Source of the DNA: CAYMAZ01 sp964388575
Lineage (GTDB): Bacteria > Bacteroidota > Bacteroidia > Bacteroidales > DTU049
Direction of reading: 5' to 3'
Length of the DNA: 64,000 bases
Assembly (NCBI GenBank): GCA_964388575.1
Contig: CAYMAZ010000011.1
Location: 1 to 64,000, forward strand
The notes below the pieces were generated by a model. The model made no database searches and was not told where the DNA came from. It worked only from the letters and a program-made list of their open reading frames with translations. Within the stretch, counting starts at the first letter, position 1; each line of letters begins with the position of its first letter. Positions 34,198 to 43,214 of this stretch are shown piece by piece. The position numbers and the translations under genes are program-made.

Positions 34198-34361
34198 AAT
34201 TGTTTTCTTCTAATGATTAAAACTCACATTTAATAACGAATTCAAAAACCAGCAAATCTTCCTGATATTAGAATTCTTTATTTTGCTTGCAACTTTCTAG
34301 TTTTTTATTCAACGTTTTGATTTTCAAAAATAGATAATATTTTTAATTCTGCCGAACAAAT

Positions 34362-34511
34362 TTGAGACCACTGAGATGAAATCTTGCTTTCAGGAGCAGC
34401 TGTCTCAAAACAACAAAATACCTTTTGTATTGCCATACTCTCATTATTCATGGTATTTGTGAAATTCGTGGCTAAAAAAACGGAAGTCTTGAACCTGCTG
34501 AGCAGTTACAA
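34362..34511 (+). repeat. Dispersed repeat, copy 2 (family B), decayed
   Basis: This aligns with 29871-30019. The small hairpin is kept as TTGAGAC/GTCTCAA (34362-34368 and 34402-34408) and the CCTTTTGTATTGCCA block is present. The left arm of the 15-bp outer repeat found in copy 1 has been lost, so this copy cannot form the full three-way junction. Confidence 0.75.
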
Positions 34512-34543
34512 AAAAAGCAGATTGTAAGAAATCTGCTTCTTTT
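34511..34543 (-). terminator. Intrinsic terminator after the DUF3108 gene
   Basis: A perfect 9-bp stem (AAGCAGATT 34515-34523 with AATCTGCTT 34530-34538) has T-runs on both strands. It serves the minus-strand DUF3108 gene and abuts the end of the family B repeat. Confidence 0.8.
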
Positions 34544-34560
34544 TAAACATTCAGGCATCG

Positions 34561-35409
34561 TCATTTCAGTTTCGATCTGAGCGGATTTTTGACACCCTTG
34601 TAGCTGATGAGTTCCATTTTGATACTTCCCACAAGGATCTGGGATTTGGCAAAAACGGGAATTTTGTTCTCATCATCTGTTACCCAAACCATCATGGGAA
34701 ACGGATCTTTAAAGACATTTCCGGTCAGCACCATCGGTTTCACTTTGAATGTGTTGAAAGTTCCAAGTGACGTTTTCAGCTGTTCCTTACCCATATAGAA
34801 TACTTTGGTTGTGTAGACAGTATCATCAAGTGTGAATGTGATGGGGTAGCTGTCGCCTTCTTTCGCATCAGTAAAGTCGAGCGTACGCATATAGTAAATT
34901 GACGAAAGTATATCCTGGGTATATGGCGGGATTGAACTTGTATTGGTTGTCTTTCGTTTGAGGTTTTTAAACTGTGTTGTATTGTTGTAATGATTGAAAT
35001 TTACATCCTGTTCGATGATATATCCGCCTTCGTTAACCCTGCGTAGAAACAGCCATGGAACCATCGCCTCTTCATCCAGAAATGTTTCATAGCGGTCGCG
35101 AACCCTGTAAAACAAATTGAATGCACCTTTAGTCACTCCGTTGACGATGATGTGCATTGTATTTCTTTTTGCAATGACCCGAGAATCTTTCTGAATGTCA
35201 AATGTACACTCTCCTGCTATGACTTCACCGGTTACAAATGAATCATAATACACTTTATATACAAGTTTCTCTCCTCTCTGAAATGCATTATTTTCAACTG
35301 TTCTCAGTTGTGCAGATAAGGTAACAATGAAAAGCATGACCACACTGAATAGTAAAGCTTTTCTGAAAGGGTCAGTCTTTATAGCTAAAAAAAAGTGGAT
35401 TGTTTTCAT
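34561..35409 (-). CDS. DUF3108 domain-containing exported protein
   Basis: 282 residues from the ATG at 35409. Upstream in-frame codons to 35505 give a charged leader and no better start. A hydrophobic signal segment (about 20-33, ending TLSAQ) is followed by a single DUF3108 domain (about 40-270): GEKLVYKVYYDSFVTGEVIAGE, YETFLDEEAMVPWLFLRRVNEGGY, and the closing VWVTDDENKIPVFAKSQILVGSIKMEL. The domain is a periplasmic or outer-membrane-associated beta fold whose role is unknown. The gene stands alone, with a terminator just downstream. Confidence 0.85.
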   Translation of the reverse strand: MKTIHFFLAIKTDPFRKALLFSVVMLFIVTLSAQLRTVENNAFQRGEKLVYKVYYDSFVTGEVIAGECTFDIQKDSRVIAKRNTMHIIVNGVTKGAFNLFYRVRDRYETFLDEEAMVPWLFLRRVNEGGYIIEQDVNFNHYNNTTQFKNLKRKTTNTSSIPPYTQDILSSIYYMRTLDFTDAKEGDSYPITFTLDDTVYTTKVFYMGKEQLKTSLGTFNTFKVKPMVLTGNVFKDPFPMMVWVTDDENKIPVFAKSQILVGSIKMELISYKGVKNPLRSKLK

Positions 35410-35689
35410 CCGTGAATATTTTTGTATTCTAAGGTCTGATGCAACTCGCAAATTTTTTTCATGCTCATTTGTACTTTTTAAACATGCTCGTTTCATATGG
35501 CTCAAAATTTATTCTTCTCAATAATCAAAATACATACCATTCTGTTAACGTATTGAAAAACAAAATATTACACGGAAAACACAAATAAGCTGTCCTGCAC
35601 ATTTGATATCAGATAATCAATATATCAAAACTTATGTCCAATACACTGACACTTTGAAAAAAGAATTTAATGTGAGTAAAACAAAACGT

Positions 35690-37081
35690 TTACTCTTTCA
35701 CAACTTTCACAGAATAATGAGATTTTCCAATGAACGTTAGAAAATACACACCATTTTCCAGAGCAGATAAATCCATATATTCATTCCCCAGTGTTATAGT
35801 TGTTGACAAAATTTCTCGGCCAATAACATCAAATATTTTCAGCACATATTCATCATCAGCGTATATCTGCAACATATCGGAAACAGGATTTGGAAAAACG
35901 GTGATGTTTGCCTGTTCGAAATGTGAAACTGAAGTTGTATCAATGATTTCAAACTCAACAGTTACATGAGCAGTATCAGTCAGGCCGGCCAGTGTGTATG
36001 ACGGAAGTACGAATGAAGGAATGATTGTTCCGTTTAAAGTCCATTCCAAAATTTCATAACTGTTGTCTGGAGTAGCAGTAAACTCAACATCTTTACCTTC
36101 CTCCACCAGATCCCCTGACAAAATTGTAACTCCGTCAACAGTTGCAACCAGACTTCCATTGCCATTGATAACTTCAAAAGTAACAGGATAAGTGATTACC
36201 GGCGGAGTATATGTGTATGGAATAGCCAATGCACATAATTCTGCATTTGCACATGTCCCCAAACTAGCAGAAACGAGTCCGGTGGTGACATCAAGGGTTC
36301 TCCATGAACTCACTCCGCCTCCTTCATAGGCTGCAATGTACAGAATATTGTCTTCAAGATCATACTCCATGTCTTGTGCATAATTAATTCCAATACCGAT
36401 TCCGGTTCCGATGGGAGTTGCTGCACCAGTCGTTTTGTTAATAGAATATAAAATATCATCATTCATATTCACAGAATATAAAACCCCTGAAGGAGAACAT
36501 GCAAGATTAATAAAAGTGGACGATGCAACATTACATGAGCCAATTAAGGTTGAAGCTCCTGTTGAAATATCAATTGTATACAGATCTGTACCGGTGATGG
36601 CATATAAAACAGAGTCTAAAACGTCATAAGCCAGACCGTTAAACTGGATACTCCCTGTTGAGCCGATGGGTGTTAATACTCCTGTTAATGTGTCAATAGA
36701 AACAAGAGTAAAGTCAGTTGCATTGGCACCAAGCCATTGTCCTTCTGCCCAAGTCCCTGCATACACATTTTCCCCGTTGGCAGCAATCAAATAAAATGTA
36801 TTTGGATCATCAGAATAAAAATAAGAAGGTCCTCTGGTTACTGTTGAATAGCCACCCATAGGTATGCAGAAAATCTTCTTTCCGCTTCTGTTGTTTTTTA
36901 GATCTGCCTGGACAGACTTGTCGTCCGTTGGAATTACATGTGCATTGAATTGATCATTCTGCAGATGCGTTGTTGTTTCAACTGTAGCATATTTTTCAGA
37001 AGCTTGTGGAACGAACCCTTGTGCACTCAGGTTCCCAGAAAATACGACTACTAAGAACAAAATAAAAATAAATTTCTTCAT
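35690..37081 (-). CDS. Secreted beta-propeller-like protein with T9SS type A sorting domain
   Basis: 463 residues. A signal peptide ends LSAQ. Residues about 65-300 consist of repeated short units such as TLTGVLTPIGSTG, DISTGASTLIGSC and NKTTGAATPIGTG. These are typical of DUF4394/LVIVD-like propellers that score 'first/last' values. Then comes a Flg_new-type beta-grasp repeat (about 308-378, FEVINGNGSLVATVDG to VEFEI). The T9SS sorting domain (about 388-463) has FPNPVSDMLQIY and LENGVYFLTFIG. It should be surface-attached or released. No enzyme motif is visible. A TAGTTTTG -7 box lies upstream on the minus strand. Confidence 0.85.
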   Translation of the reverse strand: MKKFIFILFLVVVFSGNLSAQGFVPQASEKYATVETTTHLQNDQFNAHVIPTDDKSVQADLKNNRSGKKIFCIPMGGYSTVTRGPSYFYSDDPNTFYLIAANGENVYAGTWAEGQWLGANATDFTLVSIDTLTGVLTPIGSTGSIQFNGLAYDVLDSVLYAITGTDLYTIDISTGASTLIGSCNVASSTFINLACSPSGVLYSVNMNDDILYSINKTTGAATPIGTGIGIGINYAQDMEYDLEDNILYIAAYEGGGVSSWRTLDVTTGLVSASLGTCANAELCALAIPYTYTPPVITYPVTFEVINGNGSLVATVDGVTILSGDLVEEGKDVEFTATPDNSYEILEWTLNGTIIPSFVLPSYTLAGLTDTAHVTVEFEIIDTTSVSHFEQANITVFPNPVSDMLQIYADDEYVLKIFDVIGREILSTTITLGNEYMDLSALENGVYFLTFIGKSHYSVKVVKE

Positions 37082-37182
37082 AGTTGTAGTTTTTTAAATT
37101 AATAAATACCAAAACTACAAATTATTGTTTATAATTCACTTAATATTATGATAAAAAAAGAATTTTTTATATCTAACAATAA

Positions 37183-39951
37183 CTAAACAACCACATTTAC
37201 AATCTTTCGGGGCACAACAATCACCTTTTTGGGTTGTTTTCCATCGAGCCATTTCTGTGATTCGGGGGCTTCAAGAACCATGCGTGTTACTTCCTCCTGA
37301 CCGGCATCAACAGGGACTGAAAGTGTGAATCTCATTTTACCATTGAAAGAAACCGGACATTCAAATGTACTCTCTGTGACAAAACCAGGATTAAACACAG
37401 GGAAATCAGCCTGTACAACTGAAGTGTTGTTTCCGCACAAATGCCATAATTCCTCAGCAAAATGCGGTGCAAATGGCGAAATCAGCACAAGCAACGGTTC
37501 CAGAATTTTCTTTTTGCTGCATTTCAGTTCGGTGAGTTCATTGACACAGATCATAAAGGCACTGACAGCCGTATTCAGGGAAAACCGCTCAATGTCTTCT
37601 TCAATTTTCTTAATGGTTTTGTGTAGCACCTTCAATTCGGCAGCAGTAGGTTCTTCATCAGTTACAGTCACATTTCCCTGCGCATCAAAAAACAACCTCC
37701 AGAACTTTTTCAAAAATCTGAACACACCTTCTATACCGTTTGTATCCCAGGGTTTTGACTGTTCAACAGGGCCGAGGAACATTTCATACAAACGTAGTGT
37801 ATCAGCTCCGTAGCGCGAAATGAGTGAATCGGGGTTCACTACATTGTAAAATGACTTCGACATTTTTTCAACTTCAACTCCGCAGATGTATTTACCGTTT
37901 TCAAGCTCAAATACGGCATTTACAAATTCAGCTCTCCAATTTTTAAATGCCTCTGTATCAAGCACGTCATTATTCACAATGTTCACGTCAACATGCATGG
38001 GCATAACTTGATAGCGATCAATCAGGCCTGCAGAAATGAATTGCCCGGTATTTTCCTTATTTCTGTAAACAATATTTGAGCGGCCCAGGATCATTCCCTG
38101 GTTGACCAGCTTTTTAAAAGGCTCATCTTCGGGTGTGAGTCCGATATCAAACAGGAATTTATTCCAGAAGCGCGCATACATCAGATGACCTGTGGCATGT
38201 TCGGCACCGCCAACATAAAAATCAACACTTTTCCAGTAGTCAACAATGTTTCTGTTAAAATATTCAATGTCGTTGTTGGGATCCATAAACCGGAAATAAT
38301 AGGCACTTGAACCTGCAAAGCCGGGCATTGTATTGGTTTCTATCTGATGGCCTTCATCTGTTATCCAGTTTGTGGCACGGGCAAGAGGTGGTTCTCCGGT
38401 TTCTGTGGGCAGATATTTGTCAACTTCGGGCAAAGTGAGTGGGAGTTGATCAATCTCCATAACGTAGGGAATACCTTCTTTGTAATACACCGGAAACGGT
38501 TCGCCCCAATAGCGCTGACGGCTGAAAATAGCATCACGGATGCGATAAGTTGTTTTGCCATACCCTATGTTCTTTTTTTCAAGTTCTGTGATGACAGTTT
38601 CGATGGCTTCGAGAGGATGCATTCCGTTGATAAAATCAGAATTGACCATCGAACCTTCTTTTTCTTCCCAGGCTGCTTCTTCGACATTGCCTCCGGTGAT
38701 TACTTCTTTGACCGGTAATCCAAAATGTTTTGCAAAGGCATGATCACGGGCGTCATGTCCGGGAACTGCCATGACAGATCCTGTTCCATAACCGGCAAGC
38801 ACATAATCGGCAACCCAGATTGGGATTTTTTCTCCTGAAAAAGGGTTGATGGCGTAAGCACCGGTAAACACACCAGATACTTTTTTAACTTCAGTCATGC
38901 GTTCTCGCTCAGAGCGGTTGACAGCATATTCAACATAACGTTTTACTTCTTCCATTTGCTCAGGAATAGTGATTTTCATCACTGCTTCATGTTCGGGAGC
39001 ATAAGTCATGAAACTAACACCAAAGATCGTATCGGGGCGAGTGGTAAATACATCAAGAGTCATATCAGGATGTTCGTCAATGGCAAAGCTGATCATTGCG
39101 CCTTTTGACTTTCCGATCCAGTTTCTCTGAATGTCTTTAATACTCTCAGACCAGTCAATTCGATCAAGACCTTCTAGCAGACGATCGGCATAGGCCGTTA
39201 TTCTGAGCAGCCACTGTTTCATCGTTTTCTTTACCACAGGATGTCCTCCTCTGACGCTCAGGCCTTCGCTGACTTCGTCATTGGCGAGCACAGTTCCAAG
39301 TGCAGGGCACCAGTTCACGGTGGTATCGGCAAGATAGGCAAGGCGGTAATTCATAAGAATTTCACGTTGCTGCTTTTCATTAAAAGCATTCCACTGCGTG
39401 GCAGTAAAGATTTCATCCTTACTACAGGCAGCGTTAACAGAAGCGTTTCCTTCTTTACAGAAGATCTCAATAAGATGTGAAACTGGTTCTGCCTTTTGAG
39501 TATCGGAATTGAAATAATGTTCAAATAACTGAATAAAAGTCCATTGAGTCCATTTATAGTATGCCGGATCGCAGGTTCTTACTTCACGGCTCCAGTCATA
39601 ATCAAATCCAAGGCTTTGAAACTGTTCTTTATAGCGTTTGATATTTTGCTCTGTGGTAATTGCAGGATGCTGGCCTGTCTGGATAGCATATTGTTCGGCA
39701 GGCAGTCCAAACGCATCAAAACCCATTGGATGAAGCACATTAAATCCCTTCAGTCTTTTATACCGTGATAAAATATCGGAAGCGATATATCCGAGGGGAT
39801 GGCCTACATGCAACCCAGCCCCTGAGGGGTAGGGAAACATATCAAGCACATAATATTTGGGTTTTGAGGGATCAGTTTCGGTTTTAAATATCTGCTGTTC
39901 TTCCCAGAGAACCTGCCATTTTTGTTCAATATCAGTAAATTTGTATTCCAT
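37183..39951 (-). CDS. leuS: Leucyl-tRNA synthetase
   Basis: 922 residues from the ATG at 39951; the longer frame to 39963 starts at TTG. Class I motifs are HVGHPLGY (HIGH equivalent, residues 48-51) and EKMSKSFYN (KMSKS). The CP1 editing domain is complete, with TTRPDTIFGVSF and VMAVPGHDARDHAFA. There is an insertion between the N-terminal Rossmann half and the Zn region, containing SDTQKAEPVSHLIEIFCKEGNA split by the WTQWTF block, as usual in Bacteroidetes LeuRS. It charges tRNA-Leu in the cytoplasm. No T-box or other leader is seen upstream. Confidence 0.97.
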   Translation of the reverse strand: MEYKFTDIEQKWQVLWEEQQIFKTETDPSKPKYYVLDMFPYPSGAGLHVGHPLGYIASDILSRYKRLKGFNVLHPMGFDAFGLPAEQYAIQTGQHPAITTEQNIKRYKEQFQSLGFDYDWSREVRTCDPAYYKWTQWTFIQLFEHYFNSDTQKAEPVSHLIEIFCKEGNASVNAACSKDEIFTATQWNAFNEKQQREILMNYRLAYLADTTVNWCPALGTVLANDEVSEGLSVRGGHPVVKKTMKQWLLRITAYADRLLEGLDRIDWSESIKDIQRNWIGKSKGAMISFAIDEHPDMTLDVFTTRPDTIFGVSFMTYAPEHEAVMKITIPEQMEEVKRYVEYAVNRSERERMTEVKKVSGVFTGAYAINPFSGEKIPIWVADYVLAGYGTGSVMAVPGHDARDHAFAKHFGLPVKEVITGGNVEEAAWEEKEGSMVNSDFINGMHPLEAIETVITELEKKNIGYGKTTYRIRDAIFSRQRYWGEPFPVYYKEGIPYVMEIDQLPLTLPEVDKYLPTETGEPPLARATNWITDEGHQIETNTMPGFAGSSAYYFRFMDPNNDIEYFNRNIVDYWKSVDFYVGGAEHATGHLMYARFWNKFLFDIGLTPEDEPFKKLVNQGMILGRSNIVYRNKENTGQFISAGLIDRYQVMPMHVDVNIVNNDVLDTEAFKNWRAEFVNAVFELENGKYICGVEVEKMSKSFYNVVNPDSLISRYGADTLRLYEMFLGPVEQSKPWDTNGIEGVFRFLKKFWRLFFDAQGNVTVTDEEPTAAELKVLHKTIKKIEEDIERFSLNTAVSAFMICVNELTELKCSKKKILEPLLVLISPFAPHFAEELWHLCGNNTSVVQADFPVFNPGFVTESTFECPVSFNGKMRFTLSVPVDAGQEEVTRMVLEAPESQKWLDGKQPKKVIVVPRKIVNVVV

Positions 39952-40172
39952 ATTCAGCGCCAATAATTTTCAGTTTGCGAAATTACTAAAAAATAGGGAT
40001 TTGGTCTGCAAAGTAAATCATACAATGAATAACAATAAACCGGCAAAATTTATACTAAAATTGCTGGTCGACTAACCGTGTTATAAACATAAAGCCTAAA
40101 GTTCTGCCATTCATAACATTTCTGATTTGATAAGAAATTTTTAGTTTATTTGCATGAACATATATTTTTAAA

Positions 40173-42461
40173 ATGAAGTTAATATTCTTAAAAGTCATTT
40201 TGCCTTTTGTATGTGCCATAACACCTCTATTATGTGCCGCAAAACAAACTGCGATCATCCCTGCGCCAGTGAACATTGAGTATCTCAAAGGCAGTTTTCT
40301 TTTTTCTCCTTCAGTAACTATTGTCAGTACCAACGGAAAATTTCAGAATGAAATCAGGTTTTTTAATGAAATGCTGAACAAATATTTCGGCTTTACTCTT
40401 TCCAAAGACACACAAGCTTCTGAAAAAGAATGTATTGAATTGATTTACGATTCAACTTTTGGCAGTGAGGAATATCTTCTTGATATTTCATCCTCAATAA
40501 TCAGAATTCAGGGAAGGGAAGCCGGCGTATTCTATGGTTTGCAAACCCTTCTTCAGCTGCTTCCTCCTCAAATGAATGGCAAAGCTGAAGTTCCCTGTCT
40601 TCGAATCCATGATTATCCCCGTTTTCATTGGCGGGGTATGCATCTCGATGTGAGCCGACACTTTTTCCCAAAAGAATTTATTTTCAGGTATATTGACTTT
40701 TTGGCAATGTATAAAATGAATACCTTCCACTGGCATCTTACAGATGATCAGGGTTGGAGAATTGAAATAAAAAAATATCCGCTGCTGACAGAGATAGGTG
40801 CATGGCGGAAAGGCACACTCATCGGTCATGCAAGTGATGAAGCCATGCTTGCAGATACCTTAAAATACGGAGGATTTTACACGCAGGAAGAGGTGCGCGA
40901 GGTTGTTGCCTACGCAAAAGCCCGGCACATTACAATCGTCCCTGAGATTGAAATGCCGGGTCATGCTATGGCTGCATTGATGGCATATCCGAATTTATCG
41001 TGCACCGGAAAACAGCAGGATGTTGCTACAGCTTGGGGTGTTTTCGAACATGTGTTCTGTACGAAAGATGAAGTGTTTGAGTTCCTTGAAGATGTTCTGA
41101 CCGAGGTTATTGATCTGTTTCCTGAGACCTATATTCATGTGGGTGGAGATGAATGTCCCAAAACCAACTGGAAAAAATGTCCTCATTGCCAGGCACGTAT
41201 GAAATCCGAAGTATTGAAAGATGAACATGAACTACAAAGTTATTTCATCACACGTATCGAAAAGTTCATCAGCAGTAAAGGCCGCAAACTGATCGGATGG
41301 GATGAGATCCTTGAAGGCGGGCTGGCCCCAAATGCAGCCGTGATGTCGTGGCGGGGAACTGAAGGTGGAATTGAAGCAGCACGATCCGGACATTACGCAG
41401 TCATGACTCCCGGCTCACATTGCTATTTTGATCATTACCAGGGAGATCCCACAAATGAGCCGTTGGCATTCGGAGGATTTACCACTGTGGAGAAGGTCTA
41501 TTCATACGAGCCCGTTCCTACCGAACTAAATGAGGAAGAAGCAAAATTCATTCTTGGGGCGCAGGGAAATGTATGGACTGAATACATTGCCACCGAAAAG
41601 CATGTTGAGTATATGATTTTCCCACGCCTCTGTGCGTTGTCTGAGGTTGTCTGGACTCCTGCAAAACAAAAGAATTGGATTGATTTCCGCACAAGGCTGA
41701 TCAGACATTTTGATTATTTTGATCACAGAGTCATCAATTACTCCAGGGCATTGTTTGAGATAAGAAAAAAGGTGGTCTGTGATACTGTTCAGAGAAAAAT
41801 TTTTCTGGAACTCAGTCAGGAACTGAATATGGGAGACATTTACTACCATATTGCAGGAAAGGACAGCTCAATACAATTACATACCGGAGGATATTCTGTA
41901 CCCATAGAAATTACAGATTCTTATACTGTTTACGCTTCTACGTATGATGCAAACGGGAAACAAAGAGGCAGCACCAAGCAGGAGTTTGTTCACTCTTTGT
42001 CCTCAGGAGCAAAGATACAGCTCACTCATGCTCCTTCAAAGTTTTACAATTATGGCAGCCCATATACTTTAGTTGACGGTGTGTCGGGAAGAGTGCCATG
42101 GAATGGAAAGGAATGGCTGGGATTTTCCAATACGGATATGGAGGCTGTGGTTGATCTCGGAAGAAATGAAACCATTTCAACAGTGAAAGTTCATGCATTG
42201 AAAGCTGAGGCAAGCTGGATATATCTACCAGTTGGAATGACAGTTTGGGTATCTTCGAATGGTAAAAAATTTCAGAAAGTTGGTCAGTTATCAGCTGAAG
42301 AAATAGCAGCTGGCGGAAGATTCATGACTGTTGAGCTGGCAAAACCCGTCAATGCAAGATATGTGAAAATTCTGGTTGAGCGGGCGGGAATCATCGGTGC
42401 TGGAAAGCAGGGCGAAGGACATAATGCATGGTTGTTTATCAGTGAGATTGAAGTTCGGTAA
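40173..42461 (+). CDS. GH20 beta-N-acetylhexosaminidase
   Basis: 762 residues with a signal peptide (ending LCAAK). Domains: GH20b N-terminal domain (about 25-145); the GH20 TIM barrel (about 148-500) with WRGMHLDVSRHFF, HWHLTDDQGWRIEIKKYP and the catalytic pair D326-E327 in HVGGDECPKTNW; then a chitobiase/Fn3-like linker and a C-terminal carbohydrate-binding discoidin-like domain (about 620-760). It removes terminal GlcNAc or GalNAc from glycans, peptidoglycan fragments or chitin. There is no T9SS tail, so it is likely periplasmic or outer-membrane linked. A repeat-bounded cassette begins only 3 bases past its stop. Confidence 0.95.
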   Translation: MKLIFLKVILPFVCAITPLLCAAKQTAIIPAPVNIEYLKGSFLFSPSVTIVSTNGKFQNEIRFFNEMLNKYFGFTLSKDTQASEKECIELIYDSTFGSEEYLLDISSSIIRIQGREAGVFYGLQTLLQLLPPQMNGKAEVPCLRIHDYPRFHWRGMHLDVSRHFFPKEFIFRYIDFLAMYKMNTFHWHLTDDQGWRIEIKKYPLLTEIGAWRKGTLIGHASDEAMLADTLKYGGFYTQEEVREVVAYAKARHITIVPEIEMPGHAMAALMAYPNLSCTGKQQDVATAWGVFEHVFCTKDEVFEFLEDVLTEVIDLFPETYIHVGGDECPKTNWKKCPHCQARMKSEVLKDEHELQSYFITRIEKFISSKGRKLIGWDEILEGGLAPNAAVMSWRGTEGGIEAARSGHYAVMTPGSHCYFDHYQGDPTNEPLAFGGFTTVEKVYSYEPVPTELNEEEAKFILGAQGNVWTEYIATEKHVEYMIFPRLCALSEVVWTPAKQKNWIDFRTRLIRHFDYFDHRVINYSRALFEIRKKVVCDTVQRKIFLELSQELNMGDIYYHIAGKDSSIQLHTGGYSVPIEITDSYTVYASTYDANGKQRGSTKQEFVHSLSSGAKIQLTHAPSKFYNYGSPYTLVDGVSGRVPWNGKEWLGFSNTDMEAVVDLGRNETISTVKVHALKAEASWIYLPVGMTVWVSSNGKKFQKVGQLSAEEIAAGGRFMTVELAKPVNARYVKILVERAGIIGAGKQGEGHNAWLFISEIEVR

Positions 42462-42589
42462 TGGTTTCTCGCATAGACGCAGAGACGCAAAGAAGATAAT
42501 TTTTTACCGATTATTACTAATGAAAAAAAGAATTGAGAACTTTGTAAAAATCATCGTAAAGTCAAAATTTTATGATGTTATTTGCTAAA

Positions 42590-42709
42590 CCAAAGCCGTG
42601 ATTTACTCTGAAAATTCTGATTTTGTAAGCATGCTAAAAAAATCGAAATTTTCAGAGTAAATTGCAAACACAAGCTCATGTTTTGTTTGTCTTTCGGACA
42701 CGGCTTTGG
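42590..42709. repeat. Three-way-junction palindrome, family A copy 1
   Basis: The outer stem is CCAAAGCCGTG (42590-42600) with its perfect complement at 42699-42709. Hairpin A is a perfect 16-bp AT-rich stem (42601-42616 with 42647-42662), extended inward by GATTTT/AAAATC. Hairpin B is CAAACACAA (42665-42673) with TTTTGTTTG (42681-42689), one mismatch, and a 7-base loop. The same plan recurs at 50153 and 50770 with different stem sequences. It lies 83 bases upstream of the GxxExxY gene. Confidence 0.75.
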
Positions 42710-42792
42710 GAAGAACATTTTTCAATTTTGATTTACTTGTGACTCTTTAAATATTATTACTTTTACGACATAAACCAAACATACCTACATCC

Positions 42793-43170
42793 ATGCATGA
42801 AAATGAAATTGCCTCAATCGTTGTAGATACATGTTTCAAAATTCATTCAGAGCTTGGACCTGGTCTTTTTGAATCAGTATATGAAGAAATTATTTATTAT
42901 GAGTTGAGGGAAGCAGGATTAAGGGTTGAAAAACAAAAGTCAATTCCTGTTTTCTGGAAAGAATTAAAGATGGATGTTGGTTTTCATGCTGATCTGGGCA
43001 TAGAAGAAAAAGTCATTCTTGAAATTAAATCAATTGAAACGATTGCATCTGTTCATAAAAAACAGCTCTTAACATATTTAAAAGTTACAGGGTTGAAGTT
43101 GGGACTTCTGATAAATTTCAATGAAGCTCTCATTAAGACCGGCATAACAAGAATTGTCAACAAATTGTAA
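42793..43170 (+). CDS. GxxExxY protein (PD-(D/E)XK nuclease fold)
   Basis: 125 residues. The name-giving motif is G24-L-F-E27-S-V-Y30, preceded by CFKIHSELGPG. A PD-(D/E)XK-like site follows: D67 in FHADLGI and E77/K79 in ILEIKS. The C-terminal part has QLLTYLKVTGLKLGLLINFN. The family is common and multi-copy in Bacteroidetes, lies between inverted repeats, and has no established function. Here it lies inside a repeat-bounded cassette with a large structured palindrome upstream. A second, broken member is at 50348. A nuclease role is inferred from the fold motif only. Confidence 0.85.
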   Translation: MHENEIASIVVDTCFKIHSELGPGLFESVYEEIIYYELREAGLRVEKQKSIPVFWKELKMDVGFHADLGIEEKVILEIKSIETIASVHKKQLLTYLKVTGLKLGLLINFNEALIKTGITRIVNKL

Positions 43171-43214
43171 ATTAACAGCGTCTTAGCGCCTTTGCGAGAA
43201 AAACACAAAAAATT

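Larger units (their letters stand above)
42465..43201. mobile_element. Putative GxxExxY cassette bounded by 24-bp terminal inverted repeats
   Basis: Left end 42465-42488 and right end 43178-43201 (read on the minus strand) begin identically with TTTCTCGCA and agree at 20 of 24 positions. Between them are a three-way-junction palindrome (42590-42709) and an intact GxxExxY gene. No transposase is present, so movement would need help from elsewhere. Target-site duplications are not evident. The right end lies 13 bases before the next gene, so the insertion also supplies that gene's upstream region. Confidence 0.55.
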
